Shown: piece by piece, positions 15,164 through 23,680 of the stretch | Position numbering within the stretch: position 1 is the first letter of the stretch | Layout: every line of letters starts with the position of its first letter | From: Streptomyces luteolifulvus | GTDB lineage: Bacteria; Actinomycetota; Actinomycetes; Streptomycetales; Streptomycetaceae | Length of the DNA: 64,000 bases | Assembly: GCF_008806595.1 (NCBI RefSeq) | Contig: NZ_VZRB01000006.1 | Coordinates: 1-64,000, forward strand | Direction: 5' to 3' | The notes under the pieces: model-generated | What the model was told of the DNA's origin: nothing | The model's database searches: none | Seen by the model: only the letters and a program-made list of their open reading frames with translations | Position numbers and translations under genes: made by a program

Positions 15164-16393
15164 CTACGGCCTCAGCCGGGCCGCCCGCGCCTGCAAATAG
15201 CGCTGCTCCGGCAGGCTGAGGGTCTTTCCGGCCGCGGACTCGTAGGCGGCGCGGGCCTCGTCGTACGCGCCGGCCCGCTCCAGCAGATGGGCACGGACCG
15301 CGTCCAGACGGTGCCCGGTGCTCAGCTCGTCCTCCAGTTCCGCCACTTCGGCGAGGCCGGCGCGCGGGCCGTGGACCATGGCGACGGCGACCGCGCGGCC
15401 CAGGCGTTCCACGGGGCCGGGGACGAGACGCACCAGCACGTCGTACAGGCCGAGGATCTCCTGCCAGTCGGTCGCCTCCGTGGACGGGGCCTCGTCGTGC
15501 ACGGCCGCGATGGCCGCGCGGATCTGGTACGGGCCCGCGGCGCCCCTGGCGAGCGCCCGGGTGACCAGTGCGACGCCCTCCTCGATCGCCGCCTTGTCCC
15601 AGCGCTCGCGGTCCTGTTCGTCGAGCGGGACCAGTTCGCCGTGCGGACCCGTGCGCGCGTCGCGGCGGGCATCGGTGAGCAGCATCAGGGCCAGCAGTCC
15701 GGCCACCTCGCCGTCGTCGGGCAGCAGCCGGTGGACCGTACGGGCGAGCCGGATCGCCTCGCCCGCGAGATCACGGCGCTGAAGGCTCGGGCCCGAGGTC
15801 GCCGTGTAGCCCTCGTTGAAGATCAGATAGAGGATCTGGAGGACCGCGGGCAGGCGCTCCTCCCAGTTGTCCGGCCGCCCGAAGCGCACGCCCCGCACCT
15901 TCTGCTTGGCCCGGCTGATGCGCTGCGCCATCGTCGCCTCGGGGACCAGGTACGCACGGGCGATCTCCGCCGTCGTCAGACCGCCGACCGCACGCAGCGT
16001 GAGCGCGATCTGCGCGGGCGGGGTGAGATCCGGGTGACAGCACAGGAAGAGCAGCGAGAGGGTGTCGTCCTCGCGGGGAGCCCGCCCGGCTCCCGGCGGC
16101 GGGGCTGTGAAGGCGTCACGCGGGGTGAGTGCCACGGCCCTCTCCTCCCGGGCCCGTCGCGCCTCCTCCGCGCGCAGGGCGTCCGTCAGCCGCCGCGAGG
16201 CGACCTTGATGAGCCACCCGCGCGGGTTGTCCGGCACCCCGGCCGCGGGCCACTGCCCGGCCGCCGCGAGCAGCGCCTCCTGTACGGCGTCCTCGGCGGC
16301 GTCGAAGTGCCCGTACCGTCTGACCAGCGCGCCGAGGACCTGCGGCGCGTGCCGGCGCAGCAGGTCCTCGATGTCGGCCGGGCCGTGGCTCAT
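15164..16393 (-). CDS. ECF42-type RNA polymerase sigma factor
   Basis: A 409-residue protein. Sigma regions 2 (DAAEDAVQEALLAA near residue 30) and 4 (LTTAEIARAYLVPEATMAQR near residue 140) are followed by a C-terminal helical extension of about 200 residues with TPR-like character (YLIFNEGYTA, then RTVHRLLPDDGEVAGLLALM). That extension defines ECF42 factors. ECF42 genes typically sit beside YCII/DGPF genes, as here: the YCII gene ends 7 bases upstream. The extension, not an anti-sigma factor, is thought to govern activity. Confidence 0.9.
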   Translation of the reverse strand: MSHGPADIEDLLRRHAPQVLGALVRRYGHFDAAEDAVQEALLAAAGQWPAAGVPDNPRGWLIKVASRRLTDALRAEEARRAREERAVALTPRDAFTAPPPGAGRAPREDDTLSLLFLCCHPDLTPPAQIALTLRAVGGLTTAEIARAYLVPEATMAQRISRAKQKVRGVRFGRPDNWEERLPAVLQILYLIFNEGYTATSGPSLQRRDLAGEAIRLARTVHRLLPDDGEVAGLLALMLLTDARRDARTGPHGELVPLDEQDRERWDKAAIEEGVALVTRALARGAAGPYQIRAAIAAVHDEAPSTEATDWQEILGLYDVLVRLVPGPVERLGRAVAVAMVHGPRAGLAEVAELEDELSTGHRLDAVRAHLLERAGAYDEARAAYESAAGKTLSLPEQRYLQARAARLRP

Positions 16394-16400
16394 GCGTCGC

Positions 16401-16814
16401 TCAGATGTCTCCGGCGCCGTCCATGATCGGCCGGATCACCACCGGGTAGTTGACGAGCCCCTCCGGGCCGGGGCAGCGGGCGACGCGCTCGGCGATCTCG
16501 GTGACCCGTTCCAGGCTCTCGCACTCCAGGACCCAGTAACCGGCCAGCAGCTCCTTGGTCTCGCTGTACGGACCGTCGGTGATCACCGCCTTGCCGTCGT
16601 CGCCCAGCCTCACGTGGCGGGTCTGCGCGGGCTCGGCCAGCCCCTGCCCGTCGATCATCTCGCCGGTCTCCGCCAGGTCGTTGTTGATCGCGCCCATGTA
16701 GGCGTACATGGCCTGCAGCTCGTGCTCGGTCCAGGCCGGAGCGTGCTCGGACGCGTTGCCGCGCATGCCCTCGTAGTCCGCCTGTGTGCCCTGCACCATG
16801 ACCAGATACTTCAT
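16401..16814 (-). CDS. YCII/DGPF-domain protein
   Basis: A 137-residue protein with the YCII-related (DGPF) fold: MKYLVMVQGTQADYE at the start, ITDGPYSETKELLAGYWVLE in the middle and a C-terminal PVVIRPIMD. DGPF proteins are the standard targets and partners of ECF42 sigma factors; their biochemical role is open. The start at MKYL was chosen because the fold begins there and AAGGAGCGGACTC precedes it. It forms an operon with the sigma factor gene. Confidence 0.87.
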   Translation of the reverse strand: MKYLVMVQGTQADYEGMRGNASEHAPAWTEHELQAMYAYMGAINNDLAETGEMIDGQGLAEPAQTRHVRLGDDGKAVITDGPYSETKELLAGYWVLECESLERVTEIAERVARCPGPEGLVNYPVVIRPIMDGAGDI

Positions 16815-16901
16815 GAGTCCGCTCCTTCGGTGTCCGGCCGCCCGCGGTTGGGCAGCTCTCACAGGGGACGTCGGAGCCGCTCCGGGAATCTCGACACGGG
16901 T

Positions 16902-17096
16902 TCAGGAATTTTCCACGGTGGACTTTCCGGGCTCCTCGCCGGACTCCGCGCCCTCATGGACATATGCGTCGCACTTGGGGTTGCGGCACGGGCCGGCCAC
17001 CCACAACGGAACCCAGGCGCCCAGCGTCTTGTGACGCCGGACGACGGTATCGACGGGCTGCCCGCAGGCGGGACAGACATGTCCTTCGCGGTCCAT
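16902..17096 (-). CDS. Small zinc-ribbon protein
   Basis: A 64-residue protein with two CxxC-type metal knuckles, CPACGQ (residues 9-14) and a Cys pair in GPCRNPKCDAY (about 40-47), consistent with one zinc ribbon. The end is acidic. Similar small ribbons are widespread in Streptomyces and have no assigned function. ATG start after GAAGG. Confidence 0.65.
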   Translation of the reverse strand: MDREGHVCPACGQPVDTVVRRHKTLGAWVPLWVAGPCRNPKCDAYVHEGAESGEEPGKSTVENS

Positions 17097-17122
17097 GCCT
17101 TCAGGGTAGGACCGACCGGCCC

Positions 17123-17707
17123 TCAGCGCTTCCTGCCGTACGTGCGCACGATGACGCCGTTGTTGAAGGTGCGCACCCCGTCGAGCCCGAACCGGGTCAC
17201 CGCGAACCCGGAGCCGAACATCGGCATGCCCGTGCCCAGCACGATCGGGTAAGTCTTGATGACGAGTTCGTCGATCTCGTCGAGCAGTTCGCCCGCGAGG
17301 CGCGAGCCGCCGCACAGGTAGATACCGAACTCTCCTTCCTCCGCCTTCAGTTCGCGCACCTTGCCGACCAGGTCATCGGCGACGATCTCGACGTGCGGGT
17401 CGGGCGACTCGCCCAGGGTGCGCGAGGCGACGTACTCGCGCAGATGGGCGTACGGGCTGGTGATGCCCTCCTTGAGCGCGAGCTCGTAGCTGGCCCGGCC
17501 CTGGATGATCGTGTCGAACCTCCTGTTCTCCAGGTGGTCGATGCCGAGGGCCCGGCGGCCGTGGGTCGGCAGGGTTTCCGGGTACTCCGTCCTGAGGTAT
17601 TCGAGAAACTCCCCGTCGACGAAGGAGTACATCGACGACGCGTCGCCGCCCGGGTCCCCGATGAACCCGTCGAGCGAGCAGGCGATGTAGTACGTGAGCT
17701 TTCGCAA
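17123..17707 (-). CDS. Dihydrofolate reductase / RibD C-terminal family protein
   Basis: A 194-residue protein with the RibD_C/DHFR-like fold: RKLTYYIACSLDGFIGDPGG at the start, TIIQGRASYELAL near residue 67, EFGIYLCGGSRLAGELLDEI near 130 and a final segment VLGTGMPMFGSG. Such proteins bind NADPH and many serve as selectable reductases of unknown substrate. TTG start after GAAAGAG. It diverges from a TetR-type gene across a 38-bp dyad, so it is the likely TetR target. Confidence 0.82.
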   Translation of the reverse strand: MRKLTYYIACSLDGFIGDPGGDASSMYSFVDGEFLEYLRTEYPETLPTHGRRALGIDHLENRRFDTIIQGRASYELALKEGITSPYAHLREYVASRTLGESPDPHVEIVADDLVGKVRELKAEEGEFGIYLCGGSRLAGELLDEIDELVIKTYPIVLGTGMPMFGSGFAVTRFGLDGVRTFNNGVIVRTYGRKR

Positions 17708-17732
17708 GCTGGTCTCTTTCCGTAGGCTGTCT

Positions 17733-17770
17733 CAACCACTTCATTCATAGTGCTTCATCTGTAGTGGTTG
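17733..17770. promoter_or_regulatory. Inverted repeat, likely TetR operator
   Basis: Perfect 8-bp arms CAACCACT (17733-17740) and AGTGGTTG (17763-17770) flank 22 bases. They lie between the divergent reductase and TetR genes, 25 bases from the reductase start. The position suits repression of both genes by the TetR protein. Confidence 0.65.
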
Positions 17771-17824
17771 CAAGGGAATAACAAGGTTTCCGGGAACGGA
17801 ATCAAGTGGGAGAAGGGATTCCGG

Positions 17825-18415
17825 ATGGCCAGCAACCCGGAGCGCCGGGCCGCCCTCGTGGACGCCGGCGTCGAGGTCCTCGCGCGGGAAGGAGCGCGCG
17901 GGCTGACGTTCCGCGCGGTGGACACCGAGGCCGGGGTGCCGACGGGCACCGCCTCGAACTACTTCACCGGGCGCGACGATCTGCTGCGCCAGATCGACGC
18001 GCGGCTGCACCTGCGACTCGCGCCCGACCCCGAGGTGCTGAGCGCGCTGCTGACCGGGCCGCGGGACCGCACACTGGTGACGGCCCTCATGCACGACCTC
18101 ATGGCGCGCGCGACCCGCGACCGCACCGGCTATCTGGCCCTCCTGGAGATGCGCCTGGAGGCCACCCGCCGCCCCGAACTCCGCGCCTCCTACACCAAGT
18201 CGGTGCGCGCGGACCTGGAGTACGGCATGGAGTTCCACCGGGACGCCGGGCTGCCCGGCGGCGACGAGACCGTCGCCGTGCTCTATCTCGCGATGCTCGG
18301 GCTGATCCTGGAGCACCTGACGCTGCCGGGCGTCCTGGACGGCGTACTGCCCGGCGTGAGTGTCCCGGACGGGCTGGTGGAACGGATCGTGGCGACCGTG
18401 GTGCCGGAGGCCTAA
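17825..18415 (+). CDS. TetR-family transcriptional regulator
   Basis: A 196-residue regulator. The HTH is at residues 8-52 (RRAALVDAGVEVLAREGARG, then GVPTGTASNYFTGRDDLLRQ) and a helical ligand domain follows, ending near GLVERIVATVVPEA. The start MASNPERR has GGGAGAAGG upstream; the open frame extends 19 codons further. It probably represses itself and the divergent reductase gene. Its stop overlaps the convergent GNAT gene by 4 bases. Confidence 0.85.
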   Translation: MASNPERRAALVDAGVEVLAREGARGLTFRAVDTEAGVPTGTASNYFTGRDDLLRQIDARLHLRLAPDPEVLSALLTGPRDRTLVTALMHDLMARATRDRTGYLALLEMRLEATRRPELRASYTKSVRADLEYGMEFHRDAGLPGGDETVAVLYLAMLGLILEHLTLPGVLDGVLPGVSVPDGLVERIVATVVPEA

Positions 18416-19032
18416 CGGGCCTGCGGCTCCCGCCACATCGGCCACATCCGGGGGCCGTCCGGGAGGTCCAGGGGGCGGTCCGTCAGGGCGAAGCCGAGGC
18501 GCTCGTACAGCATGCGGCTGCGGGCGTTGCTCGCCTCCAGATAAGCGGGCAGGCCGTCGCGGTCGCAGCGGTCGAGGGCGGACTCGATGAGGGCGGTGCC
18601 GAGGCCTTCGCCCTGGCGCCCCGGCGCCACGCCGATCATCCACAGGTAGGCGTGGGCGCGGTCCGACGGATGGATTCCGGCGGTCAGCCGGCCGATCAGC
18701 TCGATACGGTCGTTGTCCGGGTCGACGGCCGCGCGCACCTGGGCCGGTCCGTCGTCGTCGGCGTGCTCGTCGTCGGCGTGCTCGTCGCCGCCGTCCGCCG
18801 CGGGCAGGGACAGCCACAGCGCACATGCCGTGCCGTCCTCTATGACGTCGATACGGCCCTCCGCGAGCACGATCTCCGTGAACGCGGCCATCAGCTTGTG
18901 GTGCGTGGAACGGCGGTACTCCTCGCCGGGGAAGACCCACCGGCTGACCGGATCGTCCTGGAAGGCCTGGTCCAGCAGCCGGACGACCAGCTCCCGGTCC
19001 CCTTCGCCCGCCGTACGGATCGACACGCCCAT
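18412..19032 (-). CDS. GNAT-family N-acetyltransferase
   Basis: A 206-residue acetyltransferase. The acetyl-CoA binding motif A is YLWMIGVAPGRQGEGLGTAL (Q/RxxGxG/A, about residues 130-150), and motif B is PAYLEASNARSRMLYERLGF. An acidic insert GGDEHADDEHADDDGP (about 95-110) is unusual and comes from a short duplicated DNA unit encoding DEHADDEHADD. The substrate is unknown. Confidence 0.85.
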   Translation of the reverse strand: MGVSIRTAGEGDRELVVRLLDQAFQDDPVSRWVFPGEEYRRSTHHKLMAAFTEIVLAEGRIDVIEDGTACALWLSLPAADGGDEHADDEHADDDGPAQVRAAVDPDNDRIELIGRLTAGIHPSDRAHAYLWMIGVAPGRQGEGLGTALIESALDRCDRDGLPAYLEASNARSRMLYERLGFALTDRPLDLPDGPRMWPMWREPQAR

Positions 19033-19047
19033 CTCCCACCCTTTCGC

Positions 19048-20313
19048 TCAACCGTCCCTGATCGTACGGAGGTTGACCCTAGCCGGTGAGTTCGGAAGAA
19101 CGGGCCCCGCACACCGTGGGGATGTGCGGGACCCGCCGCCGGAGCCATCGGTGGTGCGTGCGGGGTCAGGTCCGCACGCTCCCGTGGGCTCCGGGGTTCG
19201 GGGGAGGCTGCCATCAGCCGCCTCGTCACAACTGCTGCGCCGTGTCACGCATTCCGCCAGTGCCAGCAGACCCCCCGCCGACTCCGGGTCGGGTACCGCG
19301 CGGGCCAGTTCCTGCATCGCGCGGGCCATCCGGTCGGCCGCCTGGATCTGCGCCCAGTCGCGGCCGCCCGCCCGCTCGACGGCCAGGACCGTCCGTGCGA
19401 CGCCCTCGGTGTCTCCTTCCCGGCAGGGCACTTCGTACAGCTCGGCCAGTTCGGCGGCCGCCGGGGTGCCGGAGGCGAGCGCGGCCACCACGGGCAGCGA
19501 CTTCTTGCGGGCGGCGAGATCCGCGCCGGCCGGCGTGCCGGTGCGGACCGGGTCGCCCCATATGCCGATCACGTCGTCGATGAGCTGGAAGGCGAGCCCG
19601 GCCTGACGGCCGAACGCGTCCATGGCCTCGACGTCCTCCTCGGCCGCGCCCGCGTACAGCGCGCCCAGGGCGCAGGCGCACCCGAGCAGCGCGCCCGTCC
19701 TGGCCTCGGCCATGGCGAGCACCTCGTCGAGGGTGACCTCGCCGGGGGCGCGCCGCTCCATGGCGGTGTCCGTGCGCCGGCCCGCGCACAGTTCCATGAC
19801 GCAGATCGCGAGCCGGGCGCCGGCCGCCGAGGACGCCGGGTGGGGGTCCTCGGCCAGCAGGGCGAGGGCGAGCGCCTGGAGGGCGTCCCCGGCGAGGATC
19901 GCGTCGGCGTCGCCGAACACGGTCCACACGGTGGGCCGGTGGCGGCGGGTGGTGTCCCGGTCCATCACGTCGTCGTGCAGCAGCGTGAAGTTGTGGACCA
20001 GCTCCACCGCCACGGCCGCCCGCACGGCCGCCGTCCGCGCCGCCGGTCCGCCAAGGACCGCGGCCGCGGTGAGGACGAGGGCGGGACGGATCGCCTTGCC
20101 CGCGTTGCCCGCCGCCGGGCTGCCGTCCGCGTGCTCCCAGCCGAAGGGGTAGCGCGCGACACCGCGCAGGGCGCCGGGCAGCGACTCGACGGCGGCGCGC
20201 AGCCCGGGGTCGACGGACGTCCGGGTGCTCTCCAGGATCGCCGTGGCCTCGTGCCCTTCCAGCGGACTCGCGGTCAAGGGGCGCCGCTGCGTCTGCGTCA
20301 TGAACTCGGCCAT
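19048..20313 (-). CDS. Polyprenyl diphosphate synthase, likely encapsulin cargo
   Basis: A 421-residue trans-prenyltransferase. The first Asp-rich motif is LLHDDVMDRD (about residue 115) and the second is FQLIDDVIGIWGD (about 250). GKAIRPALVL and RRHRPTVWTVFGD are also diagnostic. It condenses isopentenyl diphosphate with allylic diphosphates. After the catalytic fold comes an unusual 60-residue Pro/Gly/Ser/Thr-rich tail (from about 355), and the N-terminus is also flexible. The gene directly follows a family 2B encapsulin gene on the same strand. Prenyl synthases and terpene cyclases are known cargo of such shells, and one of the disordered tails could be the loading signal. ATG 20313 follows GAGGGG. 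Confidence 0.88.
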   Translation of the reverse strand: MAEFMTQTQRRPLTASPLEGHEATAILESTRTSVDPGLRAAVESLPGALRGVARYPFGWEHADGSPAAGNAGKAIRPALVLTAAAVLGGPAARTAAVRAAVAVELVHNFTLLHDDVMDRDTTRRHRPTVWTVFGDADAILAGDALQALALALLAEDPHPASSAAGARLAICVMELCAGRRTDTAMERRAPGEVTLDEVLAMAEARTGALLGCACALGALYAGAAEEDVEAMDAFGRQAGLAFQLIDDVIGIWGDPVRTGTPAGADLAARKKSLPVVAALASGTPAAAELAELYEVPCREGDTEGVARTVLAVERAGGRDWAQIQAADRMARAMQELARAVPDPESAGGLLALAECVTRRSSCDEAADGSLPRTPEPTGACGPDPARTTDGSGGGSRTSPRCAGPVLPNSPARVNLRTIRDG

Positions 20314-20425
20314 GGGTTCCCCTCGGAGGGTCCGCGGACGGTGGCGCTTCCGCTGCGGGCAGTCGCGTACCACCGGTGTCTACCCCTCCCGAAGGGCGGG
20401 AACACGACGGGTGGATGCAAACAGG

Positions 20426-21832
20426 TCATCGCCAGCGGCCGATCTCGACGTTCTCCAGGACACCGAGCGCGTCCGGCACGAGGACCGCGGCCGAGTAGTA
20501 GGCCGTCACCAGGTACTCGATGATCGCCTGTTCGTTGATGCCCATGAAGCGCACGGACAGGCCCGGCTCGATCTCGTCCGGGATGCCTGCCTGGTGCAGG
20601 CCGATGACGCCCTGTTCCTCCTCGCCGGTGCGCATCGCGATGATCGAGGTCGTACGGGCCTCGGTGACCGGGATCTTGTTGCACGGGTAGATCGGTACGC
20701 CGCGCCAGGTGGGGATGCGGTTACCGGACACCTCGATGGTCTCGGGGACGAGCCCGCGTTTGTTGAGTTCACGGCCGATCGCGGAGATCGCGCGCGGGTG
20801 GGCGAGCAGCAGCTTGGTGCCGCGCCGCCTGCTGATCAGTTCGTCCAGGTCGTCGGGGCCGGGGACGCCGTCGTGCGGCTGCAGCCGCTGGTCGTAGTCG
20901 CAGTTGTTCAGCAGGCCGAAATCGGGGTTGTTGACCAGTTCGTGTTCCTGGCGCTCCTTCAACGCCTCCACGGTCAGCCGGAGTTGCTGCTCCGTCTGGT
21001 TCATCGGCTGGTTGTAGAGGTCGGCCACGCGCGAGTGGATGCGCAGCACGGTCTGCGCGACGCTCAGTTCGTACTCGCGCGGACTGGCCTCGTAGTCGAC
21101 GAAGGTGTGCGGGAGGTCCGGCTCGCCGGTGTGGCCGGCCGCGAGGTCGATCTCCTTCTCGCCGAATCTGTTGGTGCGCTGCTCGGGGACCGAGCACATC
21201 CGCTGGAGATGTTCGCGCAGGGAGTCGGCGCGCTGCGCGAGGCGCTCGACCTCCTGGCGGGGCAGGACCAGCAGCGTGCAGGGCGTGACCGCCCGGGCGG
21301 TGTACTCCCAGACGGCGTCGGGGTCCAGCAGGGCCTGGTCGCCGAAGTACGCGCCGTCGGCGAGGACTCCGAGGACCGCGTCGCCGCCGTAGGGGCCGGT
21401 GCCGATCTTCTCCACCCTGCCGTGTGCCAGCAGGAACACCTCGTCCGCCCGGCTGCCGAACGAGGCGATCACGTTCCCGGGGGCGAAGTCCCTGCGCCGG
21501 CACTGCGCGGCGAGCTCGGCGAGCACGTCCTCGTCGTCGTACGACCGCAGTGCGGGCAGTTCGCCCAGTTCGGCGGGGATGACCTCGACACGGTCGCCGG
21601 TCTTCACGAACGTCACCCGGCCGTCGCCGACGGCGTAGGCCAGTCGCCGGTTCACCCGGTACGTGCCGCCCTGCACGTTCACCCAGGGCAGCGTGCGCAG
21701 CAGCCAGCGGGAGCTGATCTCCTGCATCTGGGGTGCGGACTTGGTGGTGGTGGCCAGGTTCCGCGCGGCCGCCGTACCAAGGCTCTGCTGCGGCCTGTCC
21801 TGCTCGGTGCGGGCCTCTTCGCCTACCGACAT
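20426..21832 (-). CDS. Family 2B encapsulin shell protein with cyclic nucleotide-binding domain
   Basis: A 468-residue protein of the EshA/SrpI-related type. An N-terminal arm ([19 protein letters not shown]) is followed by an HK97-like shell domain interrupted by a cyclic nucleotide-binding insertion (about residues 95-225, with the phosphate cassette in [20 protein letters not shown]). The HK97 part resumes with [20 protein letters not shown] and continues to the C-terminus ([19 protein letters not shown], then [14 protein letters not shown]). Such proteins build an icosahedral nanocompartment in the cytoplasm. The polyprenyl diphosphate synthase gene 112 bases downstream is the expected cargo. 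ATG follows GGGAGGG. Confidence 0.9.
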   Translation of the reverse strand: MSVGEEARTEQDRPQQSLGTAAARNLATTTKSAPQMQEISSRWLLRTLPWVNVQGGTYRVNRRLAYAVGDGRVTFVKTGDRVEVIPAELGELPALRSYDDEDVLAELAAQCRRRDFAPGNVIASFGSRADEVFLLAHGRVEKIGTGPYGGDAVLGVLADGAYFGDQALLDPDAVWEYTARAVTPCTLLVLPRQEVERLAQRADSLREHLQRMCSVPEQRTNRFGEKEIDLAAGHTGEPDLPHTFVDYEASPREYELSVAQTVLRIHSRVADLYNQPMNQTEQQLRLTVEALKERQEHELVNNPDFGLLNNCDYDQRLQPHDGVPGPDDLDELISRRRGTKLLLAHPRAISAIGRELNKRGLVPETIEVSGNRIPTWRGVPIYPCNKIPVTEARTTSIIAMRTGEEEQGVIGLHQAGIPDEIEPGLSVRFMGINEQAIIEYLVTAYYSAAVLVPDALGVLENVEIGRWR

Positions 21833-22071
21833 GAATCGCCCTCCCGGTCATGCCCCGGCACCGGTGTGCGCGGGGCATCGATCTGCACGGACAAGCCTTC
21901 CATCACGCTGTGTGCAGATGCCATTACACGAAAGAGCGGGAATGGATCATTGCCGGCTGGGCACGAGGGGTCTTTCCGTGACCGCCCGGTTTCGGTACAA
22001 GCATCGGTACGGGCAGCGGTGACGAGGCTGGAGTGCACCGCGCCGGCACACGGGACCCGAAGGAGGCGGCC

Positions 22072-22698
22072 GTGGCCTCACCGATGTCCGCGGGCAGATT
22101 CCTGGCCGTGCTCAGAGCGGAGGGCGCCACCGTCGCCGAGGTCGGTGACTGGGAGCACCACAACCGCAATCACGTGGGCCCGTGGGGCCCCATGCACGGC
22201 GTGATGATCCATCACACGGTGACCCAGGGCGCCGAGCGGACCGTCGAGCTGTGCCGGGTCGGCCGCCCGGATCTGCCGGGTCCGCTGTGCCATGGCGTCG
22301 TCACCAAGAACGGCACCGTCCATCTCGTCGGCTACGGGCGGGCCAACCACGCGGGTCTCGGCGACGACGATGTGCTGCGGGCGGTGATCGCGGAGCGGGC
22401 GCTGCCGCCCGACAACGAGGCGAACACCGACGGCAACCGGCACTTCTACGGCTTCGAGTGCGAGAACCTCGGCGACGGCGAGGACCCCTGGCCGCAGCGC
22501 CAGCTGGCGGCGATCGAGAGGGCCGCCGCCGCGGTCTGCCGGCAGCACGGCTGGACGGAGCGGTCGGTGATCGGCCACCTGGAGTGGCAGCCCGGGAAGA
22601 TCGATCCGCGCGGGTTCACGATGGCGTGGCTGCGGGAGCGGATCCGGGACCGCCTGCAGCAGACCGCCGGCCCCGCCCTCCCCCTGGGCTCCGGGTGA
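22072..22698 (+). CDS. N-acetylmuramoyl-L-alanine amidase (Amidase_2 / PGRP-like)
   Basis: A 208-residue enzyme. Zinc and catalytic positions lie in MIHHTVTQGAE (about residue 45), YGRANHAGLGDDD, FYGFECENLGDGED and IGHLEWQPGKIDP. This is the Amidase_2 layout that cleaves the amide between muramic acid and the stem peptide. No signal peptide is visible, so export may be non-classical, or the enzyme may be phage-like or intracellular. GTG 22072 follows AAGGAGG. It diverges from the encapsulin gene and is followed 10 bases later by a PLP enzyme gene. Confidence 0.85.
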   Translation: MASPMSAGRFLAVLRAEGATVAEVGDWEHHNRNHVGPWGPMHGVMIHHTVTQGAERTVELCRVGRPDLPGPLCHGVVTKNGTVHLVGYGRANHAGLGDDDVLRAVIAERALPPDNEANTDGNRHFYGFECENLGDGEDPWPQRQLAAIERAAAAVCRQHGWTERSVIGHLEWQPGKIDPRGFTMAWLRERIRDRLQQTAGPALPLGSG

Positions 22699-22708
22699 CA
22701 ATGGTGCC

Positions 22709-23608
22709 GTGACCGGCCCCGACCTCGCTCTTCTGCGCCCCCGCCTTCCCTCGCCCGTGCAGGAAGTGCGGGACCCCCGGTTCACCCGTCACGGCGTCCG
22801 CCTGCTCCTCAAACGCGACGATCTCATCCATCCGGAGCTGATCGGGAACAAGTGGCGCAAGCTCGCACCGAACCTCGTCGCCGCGGCGGGCCGCCCGATC
22901 GTCACGTTCGGCGGCGCGTACTCCAACCATCTGCGCGCCACCGCCGCGGCCGGCCGTCTCCTGGGCCTGCCCACCGTCGGGGTGGTCCGCGGCCAGGAAC
23001 TCGCCGGCCTTCCGCTCAACCCGTCCCTGGCGCGCTGTGCGGCCGACGGTATGCGACTGCACTTCGTCGACAGATCGACGTACCGCCGGAAATTCGAGCC
23101 GGAGACCCTCGCGGCGATGCTGCGCGCGGCGGGCGCCGAGGACGCCCACGTGGTCCCGGAGGGCGGCAGCAACGCGCCGGCCGTGCACGGCTGTCAGCTG
23201 CTCGGCGAGGAGCTGCGGGGCCGGGCCGATGTCGTCGCGGTCGCCTGCGGCACCGGCGGCACACTCGCGGGACTGGCCGCCGGGCTGGCCCCCGGCCAGC
23301 GGGCCCTCGGCATACCCGTCGTCAAGGGCGGCTTCCTGACCGCGGCCATAGAGGCCCTGCAGGACGAGGCGTTCGGCCGCCGCCGCGGCTCCTGGAGACT
23401 CGACGACCGCTTCCACTGCGGCGGCTACGCGCGCACCACACCCGAGCTGGAGGCCTTCGCCGCGGACTTCGAGGACCGCCACGGCCTGCCGGTCGAACGT
23501 CTCTATGTCGCCAAACTGCTGTCCGCACTCGTCGCCCTGGCGGAAGAGGGCTCCTTCCCGCGCGCAACCGCGCTGGCGGCCGTCGTCACCGGCCGCCCCT
23601 TCCCGTGA
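22709..23608 (+). CDS. ACC deaminase / D-cysteine desulfhydrase family PLP enzyme
   Basis: A 299-residue fold type II PLP enzyme. The PLP lysine lies in LIGNKWRKLAPN (about residue 48), followed by FGGAYSNHLRATAA, EGGSNAPAVHGC and the glycine loop CGTGGTLAGLAAGL. Family members are D-cysteine desulfhydrases or 1-aminocyclopropane-1-carboxylate deaminases; the sequence alone does not decide. GTG start right after the amidase gene, so probably cotranscribed. Confidence 0.83.
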   Translation: MTGPDLALLRPRLPSPVQEVRDPRFTRHGVRLLLKRDDLIHPELIGNKWRKLAPNLVAAAGRPIVTFGGAYSNHLRATAAAGRLLGLPTVGVVRGQELAGLPLNPSLARCAADGMRLHFVDRSTYRRKFEPETLAAMLRAAGAEDAHVVPEGGSNAPAVHGCQLLGEELRGRADVVAVACGTGGTLAGLAAGLAPGQRALGIPVVKGGFLTAAIEALQDEAFGRRRGSWRLDDRFHCGGYARTTPELEAFAADFEDRHGLPVERLYVAKLLSALVALAEEGSFPRATALAAVVTGRPFP

Positions 23609-23680
23609 ACGCCCCCGAATCCCTGCCCCGGATGCACGCCCCCGAATCCGCGCCTGCGAAGGCCCTCCGGACGAGCCCCG

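Noticed and set aside
19840..20523. Plus-strand open frame across the prenyl synthase and encapsulin junction
   Set aside because: Arg/Gly/Val-rich antisense frame without any motif; both minus-strand genes are certain.
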